Part shown: positions 1 through 8,719 of the stretch, one piece after another
Layout: the number at the start of each line of letters is the position of its first letter
Position numbering within the stretch: the stretch's first letter is position 1
Source: Oribacterium sp. UBA3737
GTDB lineage: Bacteria; Bacillota_A; Clostridia; Lachnospirales; Lachnospiraceae
Direction of reading: 5' to 3'
Assembly: GCA_002371295.1 (NCBI GenBank)
Contig: DFGZ01000186.1
Coordinates: 1-32,901 of the forward strand
DNA: 32,901 nucleotides
Made by a program: the position numbers and the translations under genes
The notes under the pieces: model-generated
Database searches by the model: none
Told to the model about the DNA's origin: nothing
What the model saw: only the letters and a program-made list of their open reading frames with translations

Positions 1-1208
1 CCTGTTGCAAGAACAACACCCTTGTTGGCATGAACAGTGATCTTTGAACCGTCACTTCTTTCAGCAACAGCACCGGTAGCACGGCCGGAATCATCCTTAA
101 GGATTTCCTTTACATCAGCATCTGTATAGATCTTTGCACCGAGCTTTTCGGCAGTTTCCTGAAGCATGTTGGTGTAGATACGTCCACCATTATCGCCTTC
201 CTTGCCCTCAGCCTTTTCAAGGTCGATCTGGTGACCTCTCTGCCATTTTCCGCCTACTGCCATGAAAATATAATCAGTCTTAAAAGGAACACCGATATCA
301 TCTGTGAGCCACTTGTATGCATCCACAGCACCGGTTGCGTAAGTTTCAATAAGCGGAACATCACCTATCTCACCGCCGCCGATGTAAGTCTGTAAAGCAT
401 GCCAGTTGGCAGAATCAAATAATGTTTCTGTTCCTGATGCCTTCCACTCATCGAAATCCTTCTTTACCTTTTCAATAAGTGCCTTGTGATCATCGTTTTT
501 AGGTGTCTCTGCAAGAGCATCCTCTACCTCTTTTTCAAGGTCAGGTGTTGTCTTTGCACCTGTCAGCTCTAGCATTTCAGGGTCTGCAACATTGTATGTA
601 CCTTCTCCGAGTGCACTGTTTCCACCGATAGTAGGCATCTTCTCAAGTACAATGACTGATGCTCCTGCCTGTTCTGCGGCTGCGGCTGCAGCAAGACCTG
701 CACCACCGGCACCGACAACAACTACATCTGCAGTTTCTTCGATATCCTCACCGGCTTCCTTGGCTGCAACTTCAACATTCTTTAATGCATCAATGTCTGC
801 GCCTGCCTCAGTAAGGGCAGCCTCAACAGCTGCAAGAATTGCATCGCTGGTGATAGTGGCACCGGATATAGCATCTATACCAAGGGACTGATTCTTTACT
901 ATGGCATCCGGGATATCAGAAATAGCCGGATCGGAAATGCCTGCTGTTTCCTGATGATCTGTAACTTTAACCTCTGTGATAGCATCATCCGATACTGTCA
1001 CTTCTACAGTTATGTCTCCATTTTTTCCTGCAGCTTTTCCTGTATAGGTACCTGCCTTGTACTTGGCATCCTGTACAGATGCTTCAGTGGTTTCCTCTGC
1101 CTGCTCGGTCTGCGCAGCGGTTGTAGCTACCGGTGTTGATGTGGAACCACACGCGGTAACTGAAACTGCCATAGCACCTGCAAGCAAGGATGAAATGACT
1201 TTTCTCAT
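1..1208 (-). CDS. FMN-binding/FAD-dependent fumarate-reductase-like lipoprotein, 5' part
   Basis: The gene runs off the left edge, so only the N-terminal part is present. The protein starts with a lipoprotein signal (basic MRK, hydrophobic stretch, lipobox ending at Cys20) and a Thr/Ala/Glu-rich linker. An FMN-binding domain follows, with the covalent flavinylation motif SGATITS. An FAD-binding_2 domain then begins with a GAGGAG dinucleotide loop. In this family the FMN is attached to the motif Thr by ApbE, and the enzyme reduces fumarate, urocanate or related organic acceptors outside the membrane. The start is supported by AGGAGG just upstream. It is a paralogue of the complete gene at 23005-25014 with the same domain order but clearly different sequence. 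The substrate cannot be told from the sequence. A contaminating or silent copy is possible, but the visible frame is intact. Confidence 0.9.
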   Translation of the reverse strand, partial: MRKVISSLLAGAMAVSVTACGSTSTPVATTAAQTEQAEETTEASVQDAKYKAGTYTGKAAGKNGDITVEVTVSDDAITEVKVTDHQETAGISDPAISDIPDAIVKNQSLGIDAISGATITSDAILAAVEAALTEAGADIDALKNVEVAAKEAGEDIEETADVVVVGAGGAGLAAAAAAEQAGASVIVLEKMPTIGGNSALGEGTYNVADPEMLELTGAKTTPDLEKEVEDALAETPKNDDHKALIEKVKKDFDEWKASGTETLFDSANWHALQTYIGGGEIGDVPLIETYATGAVDAYKWLTDDIGVPFKTDYIFMAVGGKWQRGHQIDLEKAEGKEGDNGGRIYTNMLQETAEKLGAKIYTDADVKEILKDDSGRATGAVAERSDGSKITVHANKGVVLAT

Positions 1209-1316
1209 GTTATCCTCCTAGTTTTCCCATTGCTCTTCTTATTTTAATAAACTCTTAAACCAATTTACAATAAATATGAAATTAATAAAAAATTAAATAT
1301 CTTTAAATAAATTCGA

Positions 1317-1358
1317 CTTCTGACCCTGATTTCATTATAATGAAATCAGGGTCAGAAG
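1317..1358. repeat. 42-bp perfect palindrome without a loop
   Basis: The two 21-base arms are exact reverse complements and meet between 1337 and 1338. The right arm overlaps the left end of the short inverted-repeat element at 1340-1417, so the palindrome may be an element end duplicated head to head. It lies between the divergent starts of the reductase and the hydrolase. There is no U-run on either side, so it is not an ordinary terminator. Confidence 0.8.
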
Positions 1359-1417
1359 CCTGTTCCCACGACAAGTTTGCTTCTAGTTCGGACAAGGCTT
1401 AATGACACTGATATCAT
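1340..1417 (+). repeat. Short inverted-repeat element, copy E1
   Basis: The left end ATGAAATCAGGGTCA matches the reverse complement of the right end TGACACTGATATCAT with two mismatches. The pairing continues inward (AAGCCT at 1356-1361 with AGGCTT at 1395-1400). Five similar elements occur elsewhere in the window. It sits about 20 bp upstream of the hydrolase start and would fold into a long hairpin in its leader. Confidence 0.65.
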
Positions 1418-1438
1418 TTAATTATTCCGGAGGTAGAT

Positions 1439-2077
1439 ATGACAGAGAATATAGTGGTTTTCGGCCATAACAGTGTTGGTATAAAGAGTGAACTCGGAAT
1501 GATATATGTAGATCCTTTCAAGATGAAGGAATCACCTCTGGATGCTTCCTTCATCCTGATAACTCATGAGCACTATGATCACTTTTCTCCTGAGGATATA
1601 GAAAAGGTTGCCGGAAAGGATACAACTCTTATAGTTCCGGAATCTATGAAGGGAAAGGCTCAGGAAGCATCGGGACTGGTGAAAAAAATCGTAACCGTAA
1701 AGCCCGGTGAGGATTGTGAGGTGAAGGGTCTCTGCTTTGAAACTGTTCCTGCTTACAATGTCGACAAAAAGTTCCATCCAAAAAGCAATGAATGGATCGG
1801 CTACATCCTGAAAACAGACGGTCGGAGGATATATATTGCCGGTGATACCGATGCAACTCCCGAAGCCAGGGCAGTACAGTGCGATGTGGCTCTAGTACCT
1901 GTCGGCGGAACCTACACCATGGATATCCAACAGGCCGCTGCACTTGTAAATGAGATTAAGCCTGCTGTTGCCATACCGGTGCACTACGGCTGCATAGTGG
2001 GTGAAGCCTCCGACGGTGAAGCATTTGCAAAGCTCGTGAAGGAGCCTGTCAAGGCGGAACTGAAGATAAAGTTCTAG
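1439..2077 (+). CDS. Metallo-beta-lactamase-fold metal-dependent hydrolase (UPF0173-like)
   Basis: This is a 212-aa cytoplasmic protein of the beta-lactamase-like superfamily. The metal-binding signature THEHYDH is at residues 42-48 (His43, His45, Asp47, His48). A later AGDTD motif and the C-terminal IPVHYG histidine complete the usual di-metal site. Length and compactness fit the UPF0173/YtkL-like subgroup, whose physiological substrate is generally unknown. CGGAGG about 7 bases upstream supports the ATG. It is a single-gene unit: the preceding gene is divergent and a bidirectional terminator follows. A lactonase or phosphodiesterase role is possible but not shown. Confidence 0.88.
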   Translation: MTENIVVFGHNSVGIKSELGMIYVDPFKMKESPLDASFILITHEHYDHFSPEDIEKVAGKDTTLIVPESMKGKAQEASGLVKKIVTVKPGEDCEVKGLCFETVPAYNVDKKFHPKSNEWIGYILKTDGRRIYIAGDTDATPEARAVQCDVALVPVGGTYTMDIQQAAALVNEIKPAVAIPVHYGCIVGEASDGEAFAKLVKEPVKAELKIKF

Positions 2078-2174
2078 GGAAAATACCTCCCAAAGGGCAG
2101 CATTGCTCCGGTCCATCCGTGAGCCTTTCTTACACAGTAACCGGCCTGACATTTTCCATGTCGAAGCTTGAAAA

Positions 2175-2222
2175 TAAAAAGCAATTCCGAATCCTGTTTT
2201 GGAATCCGGAATTGCTTTTTTA
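2175..2222. terminator. Bidirectional rho-independent terminator
   Basis: AAAAAGCAATTCCG (from 2176) pairs with CGGAATTGCTTTTT (to 2220), and both strands end in a U-run. It serves the plus-strand hydrolase and the minus-strand transporter, which converge here. Confidence 0.88.
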
Positions 2223-2262
2223 GTGCCTTAATCGGCTGTCTTTCTGAAATTCACTATGGTCA

Positions 2263-3765
2263 TTACTGATTATCTCTTCTCTTTCTGAGGATTTCAGCAT
2301 TCTTATCTACTCTCTTCTTTGAAAGAGGATAGAAGAAAAGAAGTGAAAGTGCAAGAAGTACCATACCTATAGCAGGAACGAGAGTTGCCAGGTTATAAAT
2401 ATTGTTCACAACCACCGTATCGAAGGAAGTTGCAGTTGTATATCCGGCTAAGGCAAGAAGAAGTCCTGTAAGACCGGACGCACCTGCCTGTCCAAGCTTT
2501 CTTGCAAAAGAATATACAGCATAAACAGTTCCGTCTGAACGGTAATTCTTTTTAACATCTATATCGTCAATTACATCGATGATCATAGCCCAGCATACCA
2601 GACCGAATATACCTATTCCCACATATCCTCCTGCTCCAAGTACAAAATAAACCAACGGATTCTTTGTGTGGATCGCGAACATGATAAAGAGCATTGCCGC
2701 ACCGAAGACAGAGCTTGCAGCAGCGATCTCCTTCTTTCCGAATTTCTCAACAAGCTTTCCTACAACGGCTGCGAGAGCAAGAACTACCAGGCAGTTAACA
2801 AGTGAACCGATGGCAAGAAATGTAGTGTTGTTGAAATAATTAGGATATACATAGTTGCCCATGCCTGAAAGAGTGAGCTGGACCAGAAGAAGTATCAGGG
2901 CTGAAGTGATGATTCCGAGAAATGAACGGCTCGTGAAAAGTATTCTCATAAGCTCACCCACATTTTTCTTGTTCTCTTCCTTGTTCTCTATCACAACTCT
3001 TTCAGTTGAAAGAACATAGCAGACTGCATAAACGAGTACCGCAAGTACGGAACAGACTCCCGCTGCCAGCATGAGACGTCCTCCGTCAAGTACCTGATGG
3101 CCCTCAGCATCCTTTATATATACCACAAGCGGAAGAACCGCAGCGATAATTATCTGTGCTATGGTTGCTCCGATGTTTCTCCATGTAGATAACTGCTGTC
3201 TCTCATTAGGATCACTTGTTATGGCTGATGCCATGGAGCCATAAGGGATATTTGCACCGGTGTAGCACACAGAGCCCCAGAGGATATATGTAAAGAACAT
3301 CCAGCCGATTTTGAAACTCATAGGCTTATCTGCGAAATAAGGTGCAAAGATAAGGAATGATGCCACTGCCACAGGACCGGCGAAGCGCATGATCCATGGT
3401 GCGAACTTACCCTTTTTTGTATAGTGGCTCCTGTCAACGATCTGTCCCATTCCGACGTCGGTAAAGGCATCCACAATTTTTGCCACCATCATAACGAGTC
3501 CGACTATGGCAGAGGAAACACCCATTATATCTGTATAGAACTTCATCATGAACATAGCTGCGATTACAAAGGTGAGATCATTTGCGAAATCTCCGGCCGC
3601 ATAGCCTATCTTGTCCTTGATCCCGAAAGGGATTTTAGCATTTTCCAGCAATATATTCTTTATCTCATTATCACCTACGCGGGAATGAGTTCCGCTTGTA
3701 CCCAATCCTAAAGTATGTTTCCGGTCATTGCCAAGCTTCATTGCTTCAGCATTATTCATACCCAT
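2263..3765 (-). CDS. GPH-family (glycoside-pentoside-hexuronide:cation) MFS symporter
   Basis: This is an integral membrane protein of about 500 aa with around 12 hydrophobic segments. It has the GPH/MelB-like early region GYAAGDFANDLTFV, the motif AFTDVGMGQIVDRSHYTKKGKFAPWI typical of the first cytoplasmic loop (D-x-G-x-G, then K-G-[KR]-F-[RA]-PW), and a hydrophilic central loop (VIENKEENKK). Family members import oligosaccharides, pentosides or uronides with Na+ or H+. The ATG at 3765 is preferred because TTGGAGG lies 8 bases before it; the frame is open ten codons further upstream without a good site. It follows the esterase on the same strand, so the two are probably an operon for importing and de-esterifying plant-derived sugars. 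The exact sugar is unknown. Confidence 0.88.
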   Translation of the reverse strand: MGMNNAEAMKLGNDRKHTLGLGTSGTHSRVGDNEIKNILLENAKIPFGIKDKIGYAAGDFANDLTFVIAAMFMMKFYTDIMGVSSAIVGLVMMVAKIVDAFTDVGMGQIVDRSHYTKKGKFAPWIMRFAGPVAVASFLIFAPYFADKPMSFKIGWMFFTYILWGSVCYTGANIPYGSMASAITSDPNERQQLSTWRNIGATIAQIIIAAVLPLVVYIKDAEGHQVLDGGRLMLAAGVCSVLAVLVYAVCYVLSTERVVIENKEENKKNVGELMRILFTSRSFLGIITSALILLLVQLTLSGMGNYVYPNYFNNTTFLAIGSLVNCLVVLALAAVVGKLVEKFGKKEIAAASSVFGAAMLFIMFAIHTKNPLVYFVLGAGGYVGIGIFGLVCWAMIIDVIDDIDVKKNYRSDGTVYAVYSFARKLGQAGASGLTGLLLALAGYTTATSFDTVVVNNIYNLATLVPAIGMVLLALSLLFFYPLSKKRVDKNAEILRKRRDNQ

Positions 3766-3889
3766 CTTTACTTCCTCCAAATTATTTTCAGCCATCGCAG
3801 TCCTGATCTGCAGGCTTTATATCACATGCCAATGCCTACATCCGGCATTCATCGAATATCAGCAATTTGCCATTCATTAAGTGCCGATA

Positions 3890-4699
3890 TCAGTCTTCGA
3901 GTAACCAGTCCAGTATATCCTGTATGTAACGGTCCCAGAAATTCCAGTCATGAGCTCCTTCACCTTCTTTATAGACAAGGTCTGCACCCTTTTCTTCCAT
4001 GACCTTCTTCACATGAAGATTTGATTCATACAGAAAATCGCTTTTTCCGCAAGCCATGTACAGCTTTGGAATCTGCCCCTTCTTCACTGCTTCATCATAA
4101 AGCGTGAAAGGATCATATTTGCTGCCGCTGAGAGAAAAGCTTCCATCACTGTTCAGTACCTCAGAAAAACTGTTCTCCCACATAAAGGGATCCTGCTCTG
4201 CTCTGTTTTTCTCCAGAGCAGCAATGTCTATAGCACCTGACATGGATGCAGCCTTTGAGTAAATATCGGGCCTGCTGAGTCCCAGATACCAGGCACCGTA
4301 GCCACCCATGGAAAATCCTGCAACATAGGTCTTTTCGCGATCCTTTGACACAGGGAAAACATTCTGAATGAACTTAGGCAGTTCTTCGGTGAAAAAAGTA
4401 TAGTACTTCCGACCGTATTTAAGATCCTGATAAAAAGAATTTTCGGCACTTGCCATTACCACAACTATGCCACGATCCTGAGCGTATCTGTCGATATTGC
4501 TGTATCTCAGCCATGAAAATGCATCCCCAAAGGCACCATGCAGAAGATACAGCACCGGAAGACCGTTTTCATAATCATACTTTTTCACTGTATTCATGTC
4601 TGTGATAGCTTCAGAGGAGCCGGGTGTAGGTACAAAGACATTGAGCGTGACATTCCCCCCCATAGCAAAACTTGAATAGTGAACTTCCATAAGTGCCAT
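3890..4699 (-). CDS. Esterase D/tributyrin-esterase-like alpha/beta hydrolase
   Basis: This 269-aa protein has no signal peptide. The oxyanion region LLHGAFGD is at residues 52-59, the nucleophile elbow GFSMGG at 128-133 (Ser130), and a C-terminal GAHDW gives the catalytic His250. The family (putative esterase, PF00756-like) includes acetyl, feruloyl and S-formylglutathione esterases. Lack of a secretion signal suggests it acts on esters after import. GGGAGG sits 10 bases before the ATG; a second ATG three codons on is an alternative. It is divergent from the AraC-type regulator and upstream of the symporter, and this arrangement is typical of a regulated carbohydrate-ester locus. Whether acetyl or feruloyl groups are removed cannot be decided. 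Confidence 0.88.
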   Translation of the reverse strand: MALMEVHYSSFAMGGNVTLNVFVPTPGSSEAITDMNTVKKYDYENGLPVLYLLHGAFGDAFSWLRYSNIDRYAQDRGIVVVMASAENSFYQDLKYGRKYYTFFTEELPKFIQNVFPVSKDREKTYVAGFSMGGYGAWYLGLSRPDIYSKAASMSGAIDIAALEKNRAEQDPFMWENSFSEVLNSDGSFSLSGSKYDPFTLYDEAVKKGQIPKLYMACGKSDFLYESNLHVKKVMEEKGADLVYKEGEGAHDWNFWDRYIQDILDWLLED

Positions 4700-4894
4700 C
4701 TAAAAATATCCTCCCTGATTTTTTTATTTATTCGTCTTCGAAAACTAATAGAAATCATATCCCTATTTTGTGCGCAATTCATTACAAATATTGCTGATGT
4801 ATACCAGTTTTTTTACATATATTGTGGTATGATTCTCAGTGCTGTAGACAAATATTTTTTTCACTTTTATTATGCAAATTGCATAGGAGGAGAT

Positions 4895-5725
4895 ATGGTA
4901 CTGGACAAAGCAGGAATTCTGATGGAACAGGGAGCTCCCGTTGCCGCAGAACGTCTGAGTTACAGCGGAAGCATGCCACGTTCACATTATCATCCGTATT
5001 TTGAACTGTATTATCTTGAAGAAGGTAAAAGATTTCATATGCTGGAGAACGACATATATCAGACAGAGCCGGGTGACATGATGCTTTTTGCGCCCTATAC
5101 CATGCATCATTCCTATTCTCACGATGCCGATGAAAGATTCAAACGTATAGTTCTTTACTTTTCACCGGAAGCCATAGCTGATCCTAAGGTACTTGAGAAG
5201 CTCAGGAACGGAAGCGGACTGTATCATGTAGACACAAAGTTCGGTCACTACATACACGGTATGCTGGGAATGCTTCTGCTGGAGCAGGATGAAAAGGATG
5301 AGCTGCATGATGCCACCATGAGGACCACCCTGAACATGATAGTACTGAGTCTGCTTAAAGCTGCCACACCGGCGGAAAAACCTGATGCCCAAAATCTGAT
5401 ATCAAAAATGATTGAGTATATTTACGGTCATTATTCGGAGGATATACGCCTTGATGACCTGGCTGAACAGTTCTATGTAAGTAAGTTCTATCTATGTCAT
5501 GAGTTTAAAAAATACACCAACAGAACCATATCCCAGTATATCAATTCCACAAGGATACTTCAGGCTCAGCGGGAGATCATGGATACCAACCGGAGTCTGA
5601 CAAAGATCGCCTCGGATTGCGGATTTGCTTCATGCACTCACTTCAGCAGAACCTTTAAGGCACTGACTGGTACCACTCCCATGGAATTCAGAAAATCCTA
5701 TAAACAAAAGTCAAAAATGAGATAA
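4895..5725 (+). CDS. AraC-family transcriptional regulator
   Basis: This is a 276-aa protein. An N-terminal cupin sensor domain (SHYHPYFELYYLEEG, then PGDMMLFAPYTMHHS) is followed by a C-terminal pair of helix-turn-helix motifs from about residue 170 (IRLDDLAEQFYVSKFYLCHEFKKYT; then LTKIASDCGFASCTHFSRTFK). It probably senses a small sugar or aromatic ester product and controls the divergent esterase-symporter operon and the hydrolase downstream. The ATG at 4895 is chosen because ATAGGAGGAG lies directly before it. The frame is open about 70 codons further upstream, but that extension covers the divergent promoter region and has no family similarity I recognise. Confidence 0.9.
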   Translation: MVLDKAGILMEQGAPVAAERLSYSGSMPRSHYHPYFELYYLEEGKRFHMLENDIYQTEPGDMMLFAPYTMHHSYSHDADERFKRIVLYFSPEAIADPKVLEKLRNGSGLYHVDTKFGHYIHGMLGMLLLEQDEKDELHDATMRTTLNMIVLSLLKAATPAEKPDAQNLISKMIEYIYGHYSEDIRLDDLAEQFYVSKFYLCHEFKKYTNRTISQYINSTRILQAQREIMDTNRSLTKIASDCGFASCTHFSRTFKALTGTTPMEFRKSYKQKSKMR

Positions 5726-5773
5726 TTACCCGGAGAATACGGGAGAAAGGACGAATTCAATCACTTTCAGGAC

Positions 5774-5852
5774 ATGAGATGTGACACATTGCACACGAAT
5801 GTGTGCGGTGGCGCTATCGGTGAGTGGCAAATACTTTTGACACTCACGTCAT
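5774..5852 (+). repeat. Short inverted-repeat element, copy E2
   Basis: The right end TGACACTCACGTCAT (5838-5852) is shared with E3 and is close to the other copies. The left end begins ATGAGATGTGACA and is a weaker partner. Inside are two hairpins: GCACAC-GAAT-GTGTGC (5791-5806) and GTGAGTG/CACTCAC (5820-5847). It lies in the leader of the hydrolase, 23 bp before its ATG. Confidence 0.55.
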
Positions 5853-5875
5853 ATGATTGGATCAGAGGAAAAAAT

Positions 5876-6898
5876 ATGAACTACAGCAAGATATCTGAAG
5901 AAATGACTGTTTCCGATCTTGTCAGCAATGAAAGCTACGGTGTTTTCAGAGGCTTTATCTTTACTTATATGACTCCTGATCACTACAACAGAAAGCTTTC
6001 AGAATACGGGTTCGAAAAAGTGGGCTTCGAAGAGGGGCTTCACCGTATGGAGGAGCTTGCTGCCGCTGATGGGATGAATGGAGATAGCTTCCTGCATGAT
6101 GTATATCCCGAATCGGAACAAAAGGAACAGTGGGATAAAGCCTTTGCAAAATATCTTCATTTCCCTGCAAAGACACAGAATTCCGAACCCACCCCATATG
6201 TGATAGTGATCCCGGGCGGTGCCTTCAACCGTCAGTGGGGTTTCATCGAGGGTCAGGCAATAGCAGCCCGTCTCAACAGCATGGGGTATACTGCCTTCGT
6301 ACTTTACTACAGAGTTAAACAGGAGCCCGTCCTTCCTCTTGCCATTCTGGATATGGTGAACGCCATAAAGGATATAGAAAGGAACCACAAGTCTTACAAC
6401 ATCATCCCCGGTGAGTATATGATAGGCGGATTCTCCGCAGGTGCCACTCTTGCCGGAGAGATAGGTTCCGAAAACTTCGGTTATAAGGTAAACGGTATCC
6501 CAAAACCTCAGGCAATATTCCTTGGCTACACCGCAGTATCCATGAAAGAATTCTATGGAATTTACAGTAGCCTTCCTGATGGTCATCCGGGAAGAGAGAG
6601 CATCGCGCCTTTCCTAAGGCGTGTGGGAGGTCCGTGCTTCACAGAAGAAACATTGGCACCCTTCGATCTTCCATCTCACATCGGCTCTGATTTCCCGAAG
6701 ACCTATATCGTTGCAAATGAAGATGACGGGACTGTTCCGGTGTCAAACAGCAGACTGATGGACCGCTGCCTCACCGGACTTAATGTTCCGCATATTACAA
6801 AAATCGGCGCCAGGGGAGGTCATAGCTTCGGCCTGGGAAACGGACTTCCGGTTGAAGGCTGGCTTGAGGAAGCAGTAAAGTTCTGGAGAGAAAGCTGA
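5876..6898 (+). CDS. Alpha/beta hydrolase (esterase/lipase-like)
   Basis: This 340-aa cytoplasmic protein has the oxyanion-hole motif PGGAF at residues 113-117 and the nucleophile elbow GFSAG with Ser187. An acidic residue in NEDDGTVP and His316 in RGGHSFG complete a triad. The order matches acetyl-xylan-esterase/BD-FAE-like hydrolases often found in polysaccharide utilisation loci. AGAGGA six bases before the ATG at 5876 fixes the start. Codons upstream in the same frame come from repeat element E2 and are not coding. The gene follows the AraC regulator on the same strand, with about 150 bp between. It is the second esterase in the cluster, which suggests substrates with several ester decorations. 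Substrate unknown. Confidence 0.88.
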   Translation: MNYSKISEEMTVSDLVSNESYGVFRGFIFTYMTPDHYNRKLSEYGFEKVGFEEGLHRMEELAAADGMNGDSFLHDVYPESEQKEQWDKAFAKYLHFPAKTQNSEPTPYVIVIPGGAFNRQWGFIEGQAIAARLNSMGYTAFVLYYRVKQEPVLPLAILDMVNAIKDIERNHKSYNIIPGEYMIGGFSAGATLAGEIGSENFGYKVNGIPKPQAIFLGYTAVSMKEFYGIYSSLPDGHPGRESIAPFLRRVGGPCFTEETLAPFDLPSHIGSDFPKTYIVANEDDGTVPVSNSRLMDRCLTGLNVPHITKIGARGGHSFGLGNGLPVEGWLEEAVKFWRES

Positions 6899-6999
6899 TA
6901 TAGGGCTGCTTCGCGTACTTTCGTGCTTTGCACAAGTGAGCTCAGACGATAACAGAACGCCTCGTGCTTCACACTATGGCGTTCTGACACTCACGTCAT
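6895..6999 (+). repeat. Short inverted-repeat element, copy E3
   Basis: The right end TGACACTCACGTCAT (6985-6999) is identical to that of E2. An internal hairpin pairs CAGAACGCC (6953-6961) with GGCGTTCTG (6978-6986). The left end is poorly defined and overlaps the hydrolase stop codon. The element fills the gap between the convergent hydrolase and hipA. Confidence 0.5.
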
Positions 7000-7005
7000 T
7001 ATATT

Positions 7006-8331
7006 TCATTTGATTGTTTCTTCGTTACGGATATTTTCTGCCAATGTTGGAGGATTCATTGTAACGGATATTGTATTATATTTCCTGTTCGCCTCTTCTG
7101 CGAGAGCGAATGCTGACGACATATATTTGCGTTCACTCTCTTTGATACCGTTTTTCTTAGCGATATTTTGCCATGAACCAGCTATCACCTCAGTAACTTT
7201 ACGGATCTCTCGCTCGGCTTCAGCTTTACTGATATGATAGAATTCACAAGTATCTATCACTTTTTCAAAAGACCTATATCCACTATCTATGTCAATATTC
7301 ATCTCAAGGAATTGTTCATCAGCTTCAGGATTGATATCAAAAGCCGGAGATAATTCCCATGCATTGTTATGTAGCAGAAACCCATGATTCCTTAAATGGT
7401 CGTCATGATTTGATATAGCAATATCAAAGAGCATATGTTTGAACAGTTCATGCAAATTCTTGTCTGTATCTGTTGTCAGCTGCTCTATTATTTCTGCGAG
7501 ATCGAGATATCCAAGTCCATCAGTTTTGCCATCTCTTGCACCAAGCATAGTCATTGCTGATGCATAATGAATACGCTTTGTACTTTCCTTTGTATGAATA
7601 CGGTCAAATCTTTTGGTTAGAAATGTGCTGCCCATATCGCTAAATTTCATAAGCCTGCATTCAGATATATTTAAACCACATTTTATAGCTAGATCATTTG
7701 CTGTTTTTTCCCATGCTCCTACATCATATGCGTCATTTCTGGATGGGAACTTAGCTATCCATAATGACCCGTCTACATCTACCACATTCGCTTTTGGACG
7801 AGCCCCGCCAAGCGATGAGCCCGGGGCAACAAGTTGGCTGACCCAACGATTATCAGTTTCTTTTTCGTATCCGAGCGAAATCTGTTCCAGCTCCCTTATA
7901 GCCGTGATCGGAGGGATTGAAAGCGTGTCATTACTGAGGAATTCCCCATCTGGTTCAGTTTTGAATCTGAATCCGCCAATACGGTAACAATCATGGATCC
8001 CAAGAAGATAATCAGATTCAAAAAATTTCTTGGGAGCACGTTTTTCTTTAACTGCATACAGCGATTCCCGTCTATCAATTAACTTACGCCCCCATCTATC
8101 GGGACATGAATCCTCGAATGCCCCAAATAACTGCTTATCGGCGGAATATGTGCGATATGTGACTTGGGATATCGTCGGATCGAGTATTAATGATGGATGC
8201 TCTTTTAACCATCTTTTATCATATTCGAATGAGACAATCTCACTGCCATTAGCGATACTGCAATGAACTATCCCAATAAGTTCATCATTGAGCCATCCCG
8301 CATATACATATATATCTTTATTTCTGCTCAT
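7006..8331 (-). CDS. hipA: HipA-family serine/threonine kinase toxin
   Basis: This 441-aa protein is about the length of Escherichia coli HipA (440). It has the HipA N-terminal subdomain (AGWLNDELIGIVHC), the glycine-rich phosphate loop GSSLGGARPK at residues 171-180 (with the regulatory autophosphorylation serine), the catalytic loop SNHDDHLRNHG at 307-317 (Asp310 or Asp311 as base, Asn315 for metal) and the metal-binding PAFDINP with Asp332. HipA kinases phosphorylate a translation component (glutamyl-tRNA synthetase in E. coli) and cause dormancy; the target here is not known. The start lies 3 bp after the antitoxin stop, so the pair is co-translated. All key residues appear intact. On this replicon it could act in maintenance as well as in stress tolerance. 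Confidence 0.92.
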   Translation of the reverse strand: MSRNKDIYVYAGWLNDELIGIVHCSIANGSEIVSFEYDKRWLKEHPSLILDPTISQVTYRTYSADKQLFGAFEDSCPDRWGRKLIDRRESLYAVKEKRAPKKFFESDYLLGIHDCYRIGGFRFKTEPDGEFLSNDTLSIPPITAIRELEQISLGYEKETDNRWVSQLVAPGSSLGGARPKANVVDVDGSLWIAKFPSRNDAYDVGAWEKTANDLAIKCGLNISECRLMKFSDMGSTFLTKRFDRIHTKESTKRIHYASAMTMLGARDGKTDGLGYLDLAEIIEQLTTDTDKNLHELFKHMLFDIAISNHDDHLRNHGFLLHNNAWELSPAFDINPEADEQFLEMNIDIDSGYRSFEKVIDTCEFYHISKAEAEREIRKVTEVIAGSWQNIAKKNGIKESERKYMSSAFALAEEANRKYNTISVTMNPPTLAENIRNEETIK

Positions 8332-8334
8332 TAC

Positions 8335-8643
8335 TTATTTTTTGACCCTTCTTGGAATCTTTATTTCCAGATCCTGTATTGTTCTGCCAAGTTCATCATC
8401 TTTAGCCAAGAGAAGAATATCATCCTGAAGTCCTAGTGCATTAAGAACTGCAAGATACATCCCCATTGACACAGATGGGGACCCTTTTTCTATCTGTATA
8501 ACTGTTGTTCGTCCTATTCTAGCCTTTTCAGCAACATTTTCTGCTGTAAGATGTCTTCTCAACCTTGCCAGTTTAATTTGTTCTCCAACAGTCTGCAGTT
8601 TTCTTGCTGTCTGTGGAAACAGCAATGCTTTTCGTTTTCCCAT
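8335..8643 (-). CDS. hipB: HipB-like XRE-family antitoxin/repressor
   Basis: This 102-aa protein carries an XRE helix-turn-helix (about residues 17-75: VGEQIKLARLRRHLTAENVAEKARIGRTTVIQIEKG). It has a basic tail (KIPRRVKK) like HipB tails that contact HipA. It neutralises HipA and represses the operon. The ATG at 8643 has GGGAGAG upstream and lies after the predicted transcription start. An in-frame ATG at 8670 would precede that start and fall inside an operator, so it was rejected. It forms a two-gene operon with hipA. Confidence 0.9.
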   Translation of the reverse strand: MGKRKALLFPQTARKLQTVGEQIKLARLRRHLTAENVAEKARIGRTTVIQIEKGSPSVSMGMYLAVLNALGLQDDILLLAKDDELGRTIQDLEIKIPRRVKK

Positions 8644-8655
8644 TTTCTCTCCCAA

Positions 8656-8704
8656 TGTTTGTAAATACAAACATTATACCCTAATATGTTTGTATTTACA
8701 AACA
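8656..8704 (-). promoter_or_regulatory. hipBA promoter with two palindromic operators
   Basis: Two 18-bp palindromes, TGTTTGTA-AA-TACAAACA (8656-8673) and TGTTTGTA-TT-TACAAACA (8687-8704), are 31 bp apart, about three helical turns. Read on the minus strand, TTGTAA (8696-8701) and TATAAT (8673-8678) are separated by exactly 17 bp. The -35 lies inside one operator and the -10 touches the other. HipB binding would therefore block the promoter directly. Confidence 0.88.
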
Positions 8705-8719
8705 TTAAAGTTATTATAC

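Noticed and set aside
4679..4894. N-terminal extension of the AraC regulator
   Set aside because: An ATG at 4895 with AGGAGG just before it begins the recognisable cupin domain; the extension lies in the divergent promoter region.
5999..6586. 195-codon minus-strand open frame inside the hydrolase gene
   Set aside because: It is antisense to a well-supported enzyme with complete motifs and shows no recognisable protein pattern.
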